A DNA stretch of 64,000 bases, taken from assembly GCF_009601505.1 (NCBI RefSeq), contig NZ_WITC01000108.1:1-64000 (forward strand), in the 5' to 3' direction. Every line of letters starts with the position of its first letter. The stretch's first letter is position 1. The translations under genes were made by a program, and so were the position numbers. The notes beneath the pieces are model-generated. The model made no database searches, was not told the DNA's origin, and saw only the letters and a list, made by a program, of their open reading frames with translations. Positions 25,928-34,813 of this stretch are shown here, one piece after another. The stretch is from Sinorhizobium terangae. Lineage in GTDB: Bacteria; Pseudomonadota; Alphaproteobacteria; Rhizobiales; Rhizobiaceae.

Positions 25928-26989
25928 TCAGATCAGCCCGAGATCCTCGAAGCTCGAATGCAAGGCCCAGTCGGCGGGGCAGAAGCGGTCCTTGGCGAAA
26001 TTGTGCTGGTGCCAATAGGGATAGATATGGGGCGGGCGGCTGACCTGGTTCAGCCGCTCCAGCTCTTCTTTCGAAAGCTTGAGATCGGCCGCGGCGATAT
26101 TGTCCTTGAACTGCTGCTCACTCAGTCCGCCGACGACGAGGGTTGCGATGCCCGGCCGGGAAAGTGTCCAAGCAAGATTGACTTGCGCGACGCTCCCGCC
26201 GCGCTCCCTGGCAATCTCCTCGAGGACATCGACGATGTTCCACAGGCGCTCCTGATCGCGGATCGGCGGTTCCGTCCAGCCGGCCGCCTGCCGCGAATCC
26301 GCCGGCGTCTTGTCGCGGCCGAAGGCGCCGGAGAGCAGGCCGGCGGCGAGCGGGCTCCAGACCATCACACCGAGGCCTTGATCGACGGAGATCGGCAACA
26401 GTTCGTATTCCGCTTCGCGCGCCTCGAGCGTGTAATGGATCTGCTGCGTGACGAAGCGCGGCAGATTTTTCGAGTCCGCGACGCCGAGCGCTTTCATGAT
26501 GTGCCAGCCCGAATAGTTGGAGCAGCCGATGTATCGGATCTTGCCCTGCCGCATCAGCATATCGAGGGCGGAGAGCATCTCCTCGACCGGCGTCAGGCCA
26601 TCCCATTCGTGCATGAAGTAGACGTCGATATGATCGGTCCTGAGGCGCTTGAGGCTCTTCTCGCATTCGCGGATGAGGTGATAGCGGGAAACGCCCTCGT
26701 CGTTCGGACCATCGCCGATCCGCATGCGTGCCTTTGAGGAGATCAGCACGCGGTCTCGTTTGCCCTCGAGTGCCTCGCCAAGGATTTCCTCCGAGCGACC
26801 GAGTGAATACATGTTGGCGGTGTCGAAGAGGTTCACGCCGCCATCGATGCAGACGTCAATGAGCCGCCGGGCGTCCTTCACGTCCTGGTTTGCGACCTTC
26901 GCGAAGGCGCCGACGCCGCCGAAGGAGAAGGTTCCCATGGTGATGGCCGAGACCTTGAGGCCGGACCGGCCGAGTGTCCTGTATTCCAT
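25928..26989 (-). CDS. Aldo/keto reductase
   Basis: A 353-residue NADP-dependent reductase of the YajO/YhdN-like AKR group. The catalytic tetrad is visible: Asp and Tyr in [15 protein letters not shown] (near residues 55-60), Lys in LISSKARM near residue 86, and His in VYFMHEWDG near residue 127. The NADP site is near the C-terminus ([14 protein letters not shown]). It is the last gene of a leftward LacI-racemase-AKR group with gaps of 43 and 46 bases. It probably interconverts an aldehyde or ketose and its alcohol in the DhaK/DhaL pathway across the promoter. Confidence 0.87.
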   Translation of the reverse strand: MEYRTLGRSGLKVSAITMGTFSFGGVGAFAKVANQDVKDARRLIDVCIDGGVNLFDTANMYSLGRSEEILGEALEGKRDRVLISSKARMRIGDGPNDEGVSRYHLIRECEKSLKRLRTDHIDVYFMHEWDGLTPVEEMLSALDMLMRQGKIRYIGCSNYSGWHIMKALGVADSKNLPRFVTQQIHYTLEAREAEYELLPISVDQGLGVMVWSPLAAGLLSGAFGRDKTPADSRQAAGWTEPPIRDQERLWNIVDVLEEIARERGGSVAQVNLAWTLSRPGIATLVVGGLSEQQFKDNIAAADLKLSKEELERLNQVSRPPHIYPYWHQHNFAKDRFCPADWALHSSFEDLGLI

Positions 26990-27035
26990 TGTTCACTCCC
27001 ATCAATGAACGCAAGGGCGAGGACGCCGCGCGTCC

Positions 27036-27695
27036 TCAGAACGATTTCAATTGTCTGGCGATATGGGCCATGCCGAGTTCCGGGCTGGTCAGGAACGGTA
27101 CGGGTGTTTCATCGCCGCGGTCGGCAAGTGCCGCGGCCATCGATGCCTGGGCAAGCACGACAAGATCGACGGATTCCACCAGCGACCGGTAGCCCTCCAT
27201 CACCCGCTGGTCGTGCGCCTCGCGATCGCCGGCGGCGAGCCGCTCGAAGGCGCCGTCGCACAGCATCGGCACGACCGTGCAGTCCTTCCCGGCGGCGTCG
27301 GCGCAGTGCTGCAATAGCGCACTTGTCGGGGCGAGAGTTGTCGACAGCGTCGCCAGCACGCCGATCCGCCGGGCGCGTTCCACCGCCGCCTCGGCCATCC
27401 CCTGGTCGATGCGGAAGAGCGGCACGGACGAGAGCGACTGAATAAGGTCGACCGCGCCGCCAAGCGTCGAGCATGTGACGACGATTGCGTCCGCACCGGC
27501 GTCGGCAGCGGAGAAGACGTAACTGCCGAGCCGCTGCATCGTCTTCTGCGAAAGCACGCCCTCACGCACAGTGTTGGCGAGCAGGCTCTCATCGACGATG
27601 TTGTAGCTCGTCCAGTCGGGTAGGGACCGCGTAACAAGCGGCCGAAACCTGGCCACGAGATCGGGCACCGTGTGTATCAGGGCCAGCGACGGCAT
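27036..27695 (-). CDS. Asp/Glu racemase-superfamily protein
   Basis: A 219-residue protein of the racemase/maleate isomerase superfamily. The first catalytic Cys is present in AIVVTCSTLGG near residue 74. Where the second Cys is expected (LxCT/S near residue 183) the sequence reads VVLAQASMAAAL, so it is lost. A one-Cys site excludes the classical two-base racemase; decarboxylase- or isomerase-like chemistry is possible. It lies between a LacI regulator and an aldo/keto reductase, so it likely acts on the sugar-derived substrate, not on an amino acid. Confidence 0.75.
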   Translation of the reverse strand: MPSLALIHTVPDLVARFRPLVTRSLPDWTSYNIVDESLLANTVREGVLSQKTMQRLGSYVFSAADAGADAIVVTCSTLGGAVDLIQSLSSVPLFRIDQGMAEAAVERARRIGVLATLSTTLAPTSALLQHCADAAGKDCTVVPMLCDGAFERLAAGDREAHDQRVMEGYRSLVESVDLVVLAQASMAAALADRGDETPVPFLTSPELGMAHIARQLKSF

Positions 27696-27738
27696 CGCGA
27701 GTTCCTCCCATGGCAGGCTGAAAAGCTAGCTTGGCGTC

Positions 27739-28830
27739 TTAATCTGCAGGCAGCTTCGCGGTCGCGGTCTTGCCCGACCGCCGGCCTGTCGGCTGGGTTT
27801 CTGCGCGCGAGTCGCTGGCGCGCACGACAAGGTCTGCGCCCACCAGGATTTTCACCGACGGTTGAGGCTCGGAAGCATTGATCAGGTCGTCCAGAACGGT
27901 CACTGCCAGGTAGCCGATCTTGCGCTTGGAAACTTCGATGGTTGTCAACGACGGTTCCATGGTTGCGCTCTGCGGCAGATTGTCGAAGCCGATGACGGAG
28001 ACATCGTCGGGAATGCGGACGCCGAACTCCTTGAGCGCTCGGATGAAGCCATAGGCGATGATGTCGTTGGTGCAGAAATAGCATTCTGCGAGCTCGATAC
28101 CGGAGCGTAGCAGCGCGCGCGTATCGGCATAGGCGCCGTCATAGGTCGACTCCACGGAGATGACATCCTCCTCGCGCGGCTTCAGGCCGAGGCGCGCCAT
28201 GTTCTTGAAGAAGGCGTCCCGCCGCAGCCGGAAGTTCGTGGTATCGACATGGCTCGCCACGAAGCCAATGCGCTTGAAACCCTGCCGCTGGAAACGCGAC
28301 AGCACCTTGTAAACGGCGTCCTCATTGTTCATGTCGACGAAATTGGCGTCGATCACGTCGTAGAAGGTATCGATGAAGACCGTCGGCAGCCCCAGGCCCT
28401 GTATCAGGCGTATGTCGGCCTCGGTCAACTCGGTGCCGAGCGCAATGACGCCGCTGATCGGGGCTCCGGCCAAGGATTCCGCGACGGAGCTGATCGGCTG
28501 GCCCTCGAAACTGACGACCTCCAGCGTGTAGTTCCGGCGCGTGGCCTCCGCCGACATGCCGTCGATGTAGTCGGAGATGAAGACGCTGTGATCGCGATTA
28601 ACCGTATGGCCGTGTTTCGCAATCTTCAGGAACCGTAAAGTTTCCCCGGGCTCGGAGCTGCTTTTGGTGGCGCGCGGTACGTAGTTCAGGTTGGCGACCG
28701 CCTCGAGCACGCGCGCTCGCGTGACGCCGGAAATGTCCCCCTTTCCATTCAGCACGAGGGAAACCGTGGCAGGCGAAACGCCCGCCGCGTCGGCGATATC
28801 CCGGATCGTCAGAGTCTTCTTTTCCTTCAT
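27739..28830 (-). CDS. LacI-family regulator of the DhaK/DhaL locus
   Basis: A 363-residue regulator. Its helix-turn-helix is TIRDIADAAGVSPATVSLVL (residues 8-27), followed by the hinge RARVLEAVANLNYVPRATKS and a sugar-binding sensor domain. It is divergent from the permease at 29033. Three copies of a GTTTA(G/C)TAAA palindrome lie in the 200 bases between them, ideal for a LacI repressor that closes both promoters. It is co-oriented with the racemase-like and AKR genes behind it. Confidence 0.9.
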   Translation of the reverse strand: MKEKKTLTIRDIADAAGVSPATVSLVLNGKGDISGVTRARVLEAVANLNYVPRATKSSSEPGETLRFLKIAKHGHTVNRDHSVFISDYIDGMSAEATRRNYTLEVVSFEGQPISSVAESLAGAPISGVIALGTELTEADIRLIQGLGLPTVFIDTFYDVIDANFVDMNNEDAVYKVLSRFQRQGFKRIGFVASHVDTTNFRLRRDAFFKNMARLGLKPREEDVISVESTYDGAYADTRALLRSGIELAECYFCTNDIIAYGFIRALKEFGVRIPDDVSVIGFDNLPQSATMEPSLTTIEVSKRKIGYLAVTVLDDLINASEPQPSVKILVGADLVVRASDSRAETQPTGRRSGKTATAKLPAD

Positions 28831-28876
28831 GCGCGCCTGTCCGGATTCCCTGTTTATGTGCTGCAGAGGCGAAGGC

Positions 28877-28887
28877 GTTTAGTAAAC
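28877..28887. promoter_or_regulatory. LacI operator 1
   Basis: GTTTAGTAAAC is a perfect palindrome around a central G, 47 bases upstream of the leftward LacI start. The same motif occurs at 28989 and 29009. Confidence 0.6.
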
Positions 28888-28988
28888 AGATCTCTCACCT
28901 GATTTGGAGGCGTAGGACAAAACTCGGGCCTCCGCAACCGAATTTCGTTGAAAATCAGCTTGCAGAAGGTAATCGGCTTTGATAACCA

Positions 28989-28999
28989 GTTTAGTAAAG
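28989..28999. promoter_or_regulatory. LacI operator 2
   Basis: GTTTAGTAAAG matches the first operator except for its last base. It is 20 bases (two helical turns) from operator 3, so two repressor dimers could sit side by side. Confidence 0.55.
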
Positions 29000-29008
29000 C
29001 TAGCCGTC

Positions 29009-29019
29009 GTTTACTAAAC
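29009..29019. promoter_or_regulatory. LacI operator 3
   Basis: GTTTACTAAAC is the perfect palindrome again, directly before the GGGAGGA ribosome site of the permease at 29033. A bound repressor here would block transcription of the transport genes. Confidence 0.6.
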
Positions 29020-29032
29020 ATGGGAGGAGACC

Positions 29033-30064
29033 ATGCAAAAGACTGGTGGGCAGCTGGTCATGCTCGTTGCCATCAATTGCCTGCTGCTGGTGCTTGGGGC
29101 TGTCATATCGGGCGGCACCTTCCTGTCGCTGTTCAATCTCCAGTCGATGGCGAGCCAGTTGCCGGAAATCGGCCTTCTGGCCATTGGCGTCATGCTCGCC
29201 ATGTGCGCCGGCAATGGCGGCATCGACCTCTCCGGCATTGCACTTGCGAACCTCTCCGGCGTGCTCTCCGCGGTGATTGTGTCCTCGTTCCTGTCGAGCG
29301 GGGAAAGCGAATTGGCTTTCAGCCTGGCCTTTGTCGGCGGGGCGGTGTCGATTGGGCTTTTTGGTGGCGTGATCAACGGGCTGCTGATCTCGAAACTCAA
29401 CATCACGCCGATCCTTTGCACGCTCGGCACGCAGATGGCGTTCATGGGGCTCGCGGTTGTCGTCTCCGGCGGCAAGGCCGTGATGGTCGGCAGCCCGGCA
29501 CTTCTTTCGAGCATCGGCAACGACATGTTGCTGGAAGTGCCGATCAGCTTCCTGATCTTCGTCGTCGTAGCAGGGTTGATCGCGGCCGCCTTGAAGTTCA
29601 CGCCCTATGGGCTCTGGCTCATGCTGATGGGTACCAACCCGAAGGCAGCAGTCTATGCCGGCTTTCCGAAGAACGGCGTGCTGGTAGCGACCTATGCGAT
29701 CAGCGGCACACTCTCGGGGCTGGCGGGTGTCATCATCGCCGCGCGCAACGTCAACGTTAAGTTTGACTACGGCAGCTCCTACCTGTTGATCGCGATCCTG
29801 ATCGCCGTCATGGCCGGCGTGAAGCCCGAAGGCGGCTACGGTCGTGTGATCTGCGTGGTGCTGAGCGCCGTGGCGCTGCAGCTTATGTCGAGCCTTCTGA
29901 ACTTCGGCGGTTTGTCCAACTTCGTGCGCGATTTCGCCTGGGGACTGCTGCTGCTCACCTTCCTTGCCGTCGGTCGCTATGACCTGACCGGCTTCCTGTT
30001 CCCTGGCAATCGCCAAGCGGTTTCTTTGGCGCCGCGCCCTCACGCGCCGAAGCAAGATAATTGA
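29033..30064 (+). CDS. Sugar ABC transporter permease (DhaK/DhaL locus)
   Basis: A 343-residue BPD_transp_2 permease with about ten hydrophobic segments. The GNGGIDLSGIALANLSG motif near residue 65 is the usual permease signature. GGGAGGA precedes the ATG. It is the first gene of the rightward operon, followed after 24 bases by the binding protein. A permease coming first, before the binding protein, is a less common order. Confidence 0.88.
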   Translation: MQKTGGQLVMLVAINCLLLVLGAVISGGTFLSLFNLQSMASQLPEIGLLAIGVMLAMCAGNGGIDLSGIALANLSGVLSAVIVSSFLSSGESELAFSLAFVGGAVSIGLFGGVINGLLISKLNITPILCTLGTQMAFMGLAVVVSGGKAVMVGSPALLSSIGNDMLLEVPISFLIFVVVAGLIAAALKFTPYGLWLMLMGTNPKAAVYAGFPKNGVLVATYAISGTLSGLAGVIIAARNVNVKFDYGSSYLLIAILIAVMAGVKPEGGYGRVICVVLSAVALQLMSSLLNFGGLSNFVRDFAWGLLLLTFLAVGRYDLTGFLFPGNRQAVSLAPRPHAPKQDN

Positions 30065-30088
30065 GGGAAACTTGTCGTGGAGGAAAAC

Positions 30089-31099
30089 ATGAAGTCACTT
30101 TCGAAGAAGATGCTGGCCGGCACGGCTGTCGCCGCCGCGATGCTCGCCGGTTCCGCAGGCGCCCTCGTTGCGCAGGAAAAGCCGGTCATCGCGACCGTCG
30201 TGAAGATCAGTGGCATTCCGTGGTTCGACCGGATGAACACGGGCGTCGATGCCTTCGCCGAGGCCAATCCGGACGTGGATGCCAGCCAGAGCGGCCCGGC
30301 CACTGCCGATTCCGCCCAGCAGCTCCAGATCATCCAGGACCTCGTCGCCAAGGGCGTCAATGCGCTTGCCGTCGTTCCGATGGATCCGGCCGTCCTCGAA
30401 GGCACCTTCAAGCGCGCGATGGAGCGCGGCATCGTCGTCGTGACTCATGAAGCCGACAACCAGACGAACACCAACGCGGATGTCGAGGCGTTCGACAATT
30501 CCGACTATGGCGCCGCGCTGAACGAGCGTTTGGCCGAGTGCATGGGCAAGGAAGGCAAGTGGACCACCTTCGTCGGTTCGCTCGGCAGCCGCACCCACAT
30601 GCAGTGGGTTGGCGCCGGCGAGGAGAACGCCAAGAAGTATCCGGGCATGGAACTCGTCGATCCCAACAACGAGTCCTTCGACGATGCGAACGGCACCTAT
30701 GAAAAGGCCAAGGAGATCCTGCGCAAGCACCCGGATATCAAAGGCTTCCAGACGTCGGCGGGCAATGACGTGCTCGGGGTCGGCCGCGCGATCGACGAAG
30801 CCGGCCTGACCGGCAAGGTGTGCCTGGTCGGTACCGGTCTGCCCAATCCTTCCGCTGACCTGCTCGAGTCCGGCGCGATCACCGCCATCGGCTTCTGGGA
30901 TCCGCAAAAGGCCGGCATGGCGATGAACGCTGTCGCCAAGCTTCTTCTCGAGAAGAAGGAAGTCACGAACGGCATGGATCTCGGCGTCGAGGGTTACAAC
31001 AAGGTGACCGTGAAGAAGGGAGCGGGCGAGGGCTTGCTGATCGTCGGCAACGGCATGGTTCTCGCCGACAAGGCTACCTACAAGGAACACCTTTTCTAA
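30089..31099 (+). CDS. Sugar ABC binding protein (DhaK/DhaL locus)
   Basis: A 336-residue type 1 periplasmic binding protein. A signal peptide covers about residues 1-26 with cleavage after LVA (ALVAQEKPVIATVVK). The mature part shows the ISGIPWFDRMNTGVDAFAE opening and the NALAVVPMDPAVLEG segment typical of ribose/autoinducer-2-type binders. The ATG at 30089 follows GGAGG by five bases; a GTG twelve bases earlier is less likely. The ligand is unknown, presumably a ketose, polyol or their precursor. Confidence 0.88.
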   Translation: MKSLSKKMLAGTAVAAAMLAGSAGALVAQEKPVIATVVKISGIPWFDRMNTGVDAFAEANPDVDASQSGPATADSAQQLQIIQDLVAKGVNALAVVPMDPAVLEGTFKRAMERGIVVVTHEADNQTNTNADVEAFDNSDYGAALNERLAECMGKEGKWTTFVGSLGSRTHMQWVGAGEENAKKYPGMELVDPNNESFDDANGTYEKAKEILRKHPDIKGFQTSAGNDVLGVGRAIDEAGLTGKVCLVGTGLPNPSADLLESGAITAIGFWDPQKAGMAMNAVAKLLLEKKEVTNGMDLGVEGYNKVTVKKGAGEGLLIVGNGMVLADKATYKEHLF

Positions 31100-31194
31100 T
31101 CGCTCTCCCAAGCCGGCCGGGGGCTCCAAGTGGTTCCCCGGCCGTTAACCGCCGCGCCCGGCGCGGCCGTTGGCAATTCACGAAGGATCGCGAC

Positions 31195-32748
31195 GTGTTG
31201 GCAAGAGCAACGAGCGAGCAAGGCTCAGGCCGGTTTCTAGAACTCCGGAACATCCAGAAGTGGTTTGGCGGCGTGCATGCCCTGCGCGGCATCGACCTCA
31301 CGCTTCAGCTTGGCGAGGCCTATCACCTCTTGGGCGAGAACGGCTGCGGCAAGAGCACCGTCATCAAGATCATGTCCGGGGCGCTTGAGCCGAGCGCGGG
31401 CGAGATCGTGCTGGACGGCCAGACCTACGCTGCTCTCACGCCGATCCAGTCGCTGGCCGCGGGGATCGAGACCGTCTACCAGGATCTTTCGCTTCTGCCG
31501 AACCTGACCGTCGCGGAGAATGTGGCCCTGAACGAGCAACTCGTCGGCGCCAATGGCCGCCTGGCGCGCCTTTTCGACCGCTCGCGCCTCAGGCAGACTG
31601 CCGAAAAGGCGCTTGCCACCGTCGGCTTGCCGACGGACCGCACGTTTCTCAACACCACCGTTTCCGATCTGCCGCTGGCAGCGCGTCAGCTCGTGGCGAT
31701 CGCCCGCGCTATCGCCACCCGCGCCAAGCTGGTGATCATGGACGAGCCGACCACCTCGCTCACGCGGCGCGAGGTCGACAACCTGATCCGCGTCGTCGAA
31801 CGGCTGCGTTCCGAGAACGTCGCGGTGCTGTTTGTCACCCACAAGCTCGACGAGTGCTACCGCATCGGCGGCCATGCGATCGTGTTCCGCGACGGCCAAT
31901 GCGTTGCGCAGGGTCCGATCGAAGATTACAGCAAAAAGCAGCTGGCCGAACTGATGACGGGACGCGTCATCGACTCCGAGCGCTACCGGACGGGCAAATC
32001 CGCGGCCACCGAGCTTCTGAAGGTAAGCCGACTGACCGCCCCCGGCGTCGAGGAGGTCAGCTTCGCCGTCCGGCAGGGCGAAATTCTCGGGATCACAGGA
32101 CTGGCGGACTCGGGCCGCAATGAACTGGCCATGGCGATCGCCGGCGTTGAATCGGCGGCGGCGGGCACGATCATGCTTGACGGACGCGACGTCTCCATCC
32201 GCCGTCCTGCCGATGCCATTCGGCATGGCATCGGCTATGTCCCCGAGGATCGCCTCGCCGAAGGCCTGTTTCTCGACAAGTCGATCTTCGAGAACGAGAT
32301 CGCCTTGATTATCACAAGGCTCAGCAATGCGCTCGGCGTTGTCGACAAGGAAGAGGGCCGCGCGATCGCTGCCCGTCTTTCGGAGGAAATGCGCCTCAAC
32401 ACCAAAAACCTCGACCTTGCGGTCGGTGCGCTTTCCGGCGGCAACCAGCAGCGCGTCCTGATCGGCCGCTGGCTCAGCATCGCACCGAAGCTGCTCGTCC
32501 TCCATGGCCCGACGGTCGGCGTCGATGTCGGGTCGAAGGACACGATCTATCGCGCCATCCAGTCGCTCGCCGAAGCCGGCATGGGCCTGATCATCGTCAG
32601 CGATGACCTGCCGGAGCTCATCCAGAACGCGGACCGCATCCTGGTCATGAACAACGGACGCGTCGTTGCCGAGTTCGACGCGGAGCAGGCGAGCGAGGAC
32701 CAGCTCTACAGGGCAATGCTGACTTCGAAGATGGAGACCGTTCAATGA
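31195..32748 (+). CDS. Sugar ABC ATPase with altered second site
   Basis: A 517-residue double-cassette ATPase. Domain 1 has Walker A LGENGCGKST near residue 45 and Walker B VIMDEPTTSL near residue 180. Domain 2 has a degenerate P-loop (GLADSGRNE), an intact LSGGNQQRV, and a Walker B reading LLVLHGPTVGVDVG: the Asp-Glu pair is replaced by His-Gly. One of the two ATP sites is thus probably inactive. The start is a GTG at 31195. Its end overlaps the next permease by four bases (ATGA). Confidence 0.88.
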   Translation: MLARATSEQGSGRFLELRNIQKWFGGVHALRGIDLTLQLGEAYHLLGENGCGKSTVIKIMSGALEPSAGEIVLDGQTYAALTPIQSLAAGIETVYQDLSLLPNLTVAENVALNEQLVGANGRLARLFDRSRLRQTAEKALATVGLPTDRTFLNTTVSDLPLAARQLVAIARAIATRAKLVIMDEPTTSLTRREVDNLIRVVERLRSENVAVLFVTHKLDECYRIGGHAIVFRDGQCVAQGPIEDYSKKQLAELMTGRVIDSERYRTGKSAATELLKVSRLTAPGVEEVSFAVRQGEILGITGLADSGRNELAMAIAGVESAAAGTIMLDGRDVSIRRPADAIRHGIGYVPEDRLAEGLFLDKSIFENEIALIITRLSNALGVVDKEEGRAIAARLSEEMRLNTKNLDLAVGALSGGNQQRVLIGRWLSIAPKLLVLHGPTVGVDVGSKDTIYRAIQSLAEAGMGLIIVSDDLPELIQNADRILVMNNGRVVAEFDAEQASEDQLYRAMLTSKMETVQ

Positions 32749-33779
32749 GTGCTTCACGGATCGAGGAGCTTCAGGAGAGCGCCTCTGAGACCCGGTCCTT
32801 CAGCCTGGGAGACCTGATCCGCAGGCGGCCGGAATCGATCACCTTTGCGCTTCTGGTAGCGATCTGCGTGATCGTTGCGGCAATCAATCCCGCTTTCCTT
32901 CAGCCTTCGACGCTGATCGACATCGGCCGCGCAAGCGTGGTGATGGGTCTCTTCGCCCTCGGCGTCTTCATCATCCTGGCGGCAGGCGGCATCGACGTAT
33001 CGTTCACAGCCATCGCAGCCTTCACCATGTACTCGCTGACGGTGCTGGTGCTGAACCACTTTCCCGCTACGCCGATCGTCGTCATCCTGCTCGTCGCAAT
33101 CCTGGGGGGCACGCTTCTCGGTGTGATCAACGGCCTGCTGGTGCACCATCTGAAGGTGCCATCGCTGATCGTGACGATCGGCACGCAATATCTCTTTCGC
33201 GGTTTCCTGCTCTCCTTCATCGGCACGGTATGGATCATGTCGCTGCCGCCGCAGATGGGCGCGTTCGGTCGCATGCCGCTCTTCCAGTTCGAATCCGCGA
33301 ATGGCGCAGTGGTCACGCTCCCCCTCTACTTCCTGGTCCTTCCGATTGCGGCCTTGTTAACGTGGTGGATCCTGAACCGGACGCTGATGGGACGCGCGAT
33401 CTTCGCCGTCGGCGGAAACGCCAACATCGCCAGCCGTCTCGGCTACAACCTGCGCACCGTCCAGATCTTCCTGTTCGGTTATGCCGGAGCGCTGGCGGGG
33501 CTCGCGGGCATCGTCCATGTCTGTGCCAACCGGCAGGCCAATCCGTTCGATCTGGTTGGCACCGAAATCAATGTTATCGCAGCTGTAGTCCTTGGCGGTG
33601 CGCGGATCACCGGCGGCACGGGCACCGTGCTCGGCACGCTTCTCGGCGTGCTTCTGATCGTCGTCATCAACAGCGTGCTCGTGATGGTTGGAATTCCGAG
33701 CACGTGGCAGCGGCTCGTCGTGGGCATTTTTATCCTGCTCGCCGCGGCCTTCTTCGTCACCCGCCAGCGCAAGAAATAA
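32745..33779 (+). CDS. Second permease (DhaK/DhaL locus)
   Basis: A 344-residue RbsC-like permease. An N-terminal cytoplasmic stretch of about 35 residues precedes the membrane region. Conserved motifs are AAGGIDVSFTAIAAF near residue 80 and VVLGGARITGGTGT near residue 285. It overlaps the ATPase by four bases, so the two are coupled; with the permease at 29033 it would complete a heterodimeric channel. Confidence 0.88.
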   Translation: MSASRIEELQESASETRSFSLGDLIRRRPESITFALLVAICVIVAAINPAFLQPSTLIDIGRASVVMGLFALGVFIILAAGGIDVSFTAIAAFTMYSLTVLVLNHFPATPIVVILLVAILGGTLLGVINGLLVHHLKVPSLIVTIGTQYLFRGFLLSFIGTVWIMSLPPQMGAFGRMPLFQFESANGAVVTLPLYFLVLPIAALLTWWILNRTLMGRAIFAVGGNANIASRLGYNLRTVQIFLFGYAGALAGLAGIVHVCANRQANPFDLVGTEINVIAAVVLGGARITGGTGTVLGTLLGVLLIVVINSVLVMVGIPSTWQRLVVGIFILLAAAFFVTRQRKK

Positions 33780-33801
33780 GCCCCTACCCAGAGAGGAATC
33801 C

Positions 33802-34797
33802 ATGAAGAAGTTTCTGAACGACCCGGTCAATTTCGTCGACGAGATGCTGGAGGGCATCTACGGCGCGCACAAGGAGCTGACCTATGTCGCCGATGACAAG
33901 CGCTGCATGGTGACGGCGAAGCCGAAGGCCGGCAAGGTCGGGATCGCGACCGGCGGCGGCTCCGGCCATCTTCCGCTCTTCCTCGGCTATGTGGGCGATG
34001 GCATGCTCGATGGTGCTGCGGTCGGCGGCGTCTTCCAGTCGCCGAGCGCCGAACAGATGTACCAGGTCACCAAGCACATCGACCAGGGCGCCGGCGTGCT
34101 TTACATCTACGGCAATTACAGCGGCGACATCATCAATTTCGACATGGCCGCCGAGCTTGCCGATCTCGACGGCATTCAGGTGAAGCAGGTGGTCGGCAAT
34201 GACGACGTGGCCTCTTCGGTCGTTGGCGAGGAGCACAAGCGCCGCGGCGTCGCCGGCATCTTCTTGGTCTACAAGGCGGCCGGCGCGGCCGCGGCCGAAG
34301 GCCTGTCGCTCGAAGAGGTCACCCGAATTGCCGACAAGGCGCGGTCGCGGACCCGGACCATGGGCGTTGCGCTTTCGAGCTGCGTCGTGCCGGAGATCGG
34401 GCATGCCACCTTCTCGATCGGCGAGGACGAGATGGAAATCGGCATGGGCATCCATGGCGAGCCCGGTATCAGCCGCAAGAAGCTGGCGCCCGCCGACCGC
34501 GTCATCGACGAGATGATGGAGCGCATATTCGCCGAACAGGACTACAAGCGGGGCGACGACGTCGCCGTACTTGTCAACGGCCTCGGCGGCACGCCGATGG
34601 AGGAACTCTATATCCTGTTCCGCCGCGTTTCACAGCTTCTCGGCGAGCGTGGGGTCAAGCCAAAGCATGTCTGGGTCGGCGAGTTTGCCACGTCCATGGA
34701 GATGGCGGGCGCCTCGGTTTCGGTGCTGCATCTCGACGAAGAGCTCGACCGCCTCGTCGCGGCGCCCGCCAACACCCCGTTCTTCAAGCACGTTTGA
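33802..34797 (+). CDS. dhaK: Dihydroxyacetone kinase K-domain protein
   Basis: A 331-residue DhaK-type protein. It has the early VGIATGGGSGHLPLFLGY region (near residue 40) and the substrate-binding His in MGIHGEPGISRKK near residue 220, which forms a hemiaminal with the ketone of dihydroxyacetone. With DhaL directly downstream it makes a two-piece kinase. No DhaM (phosphotransferase) gene is present, so ATP is the likely phosphate donor. Relatives phosphorylate dihydroxyacetone, erythrulose and other ketoses, so the substrate may be larger than dihydroxyacetone. Confidence 0.87.
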   Translation: MKKFLNDPVNFVDEMLEGIYGAHKELTYVADDKRCMVTAKPKAGKVGIATGGGSGHLPLFLGYVGDGMLDGAAVGGVFQSPSAEQMYQVTKHIDQGAGVLYIYGNYSGDIINFDMAAELADLDGIQVKQVVGNDDVASSVVGEEHKRRGVAGIFLVYKAAGAAAAEGLSLEEVTRIADKARSRTRTMGVALSSCVVPEIGHATFSIGEDEMEIGMGIHGEPGISRKKLAPADRVIDEMMERIFAEQDYKRGDDVAVLVNGLGGTPMEELYILFRRVSQLLGERGVKPKHVWVGEFATSMEMAGASVSVLHLDEELDRLVAAPANTPFFKHV

Positions 34798-34813
34798 TCC
34801 TGAGGTCACAAAA

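Noticed and set aside
24774-26015. A single 413-codon minus-strand gene
   Set aside because: It joins antisense of the dehydrogenase C-terminus, an inverted dehydrogenase fragment and an Ldh2 fragment by chance; it is not one protein.
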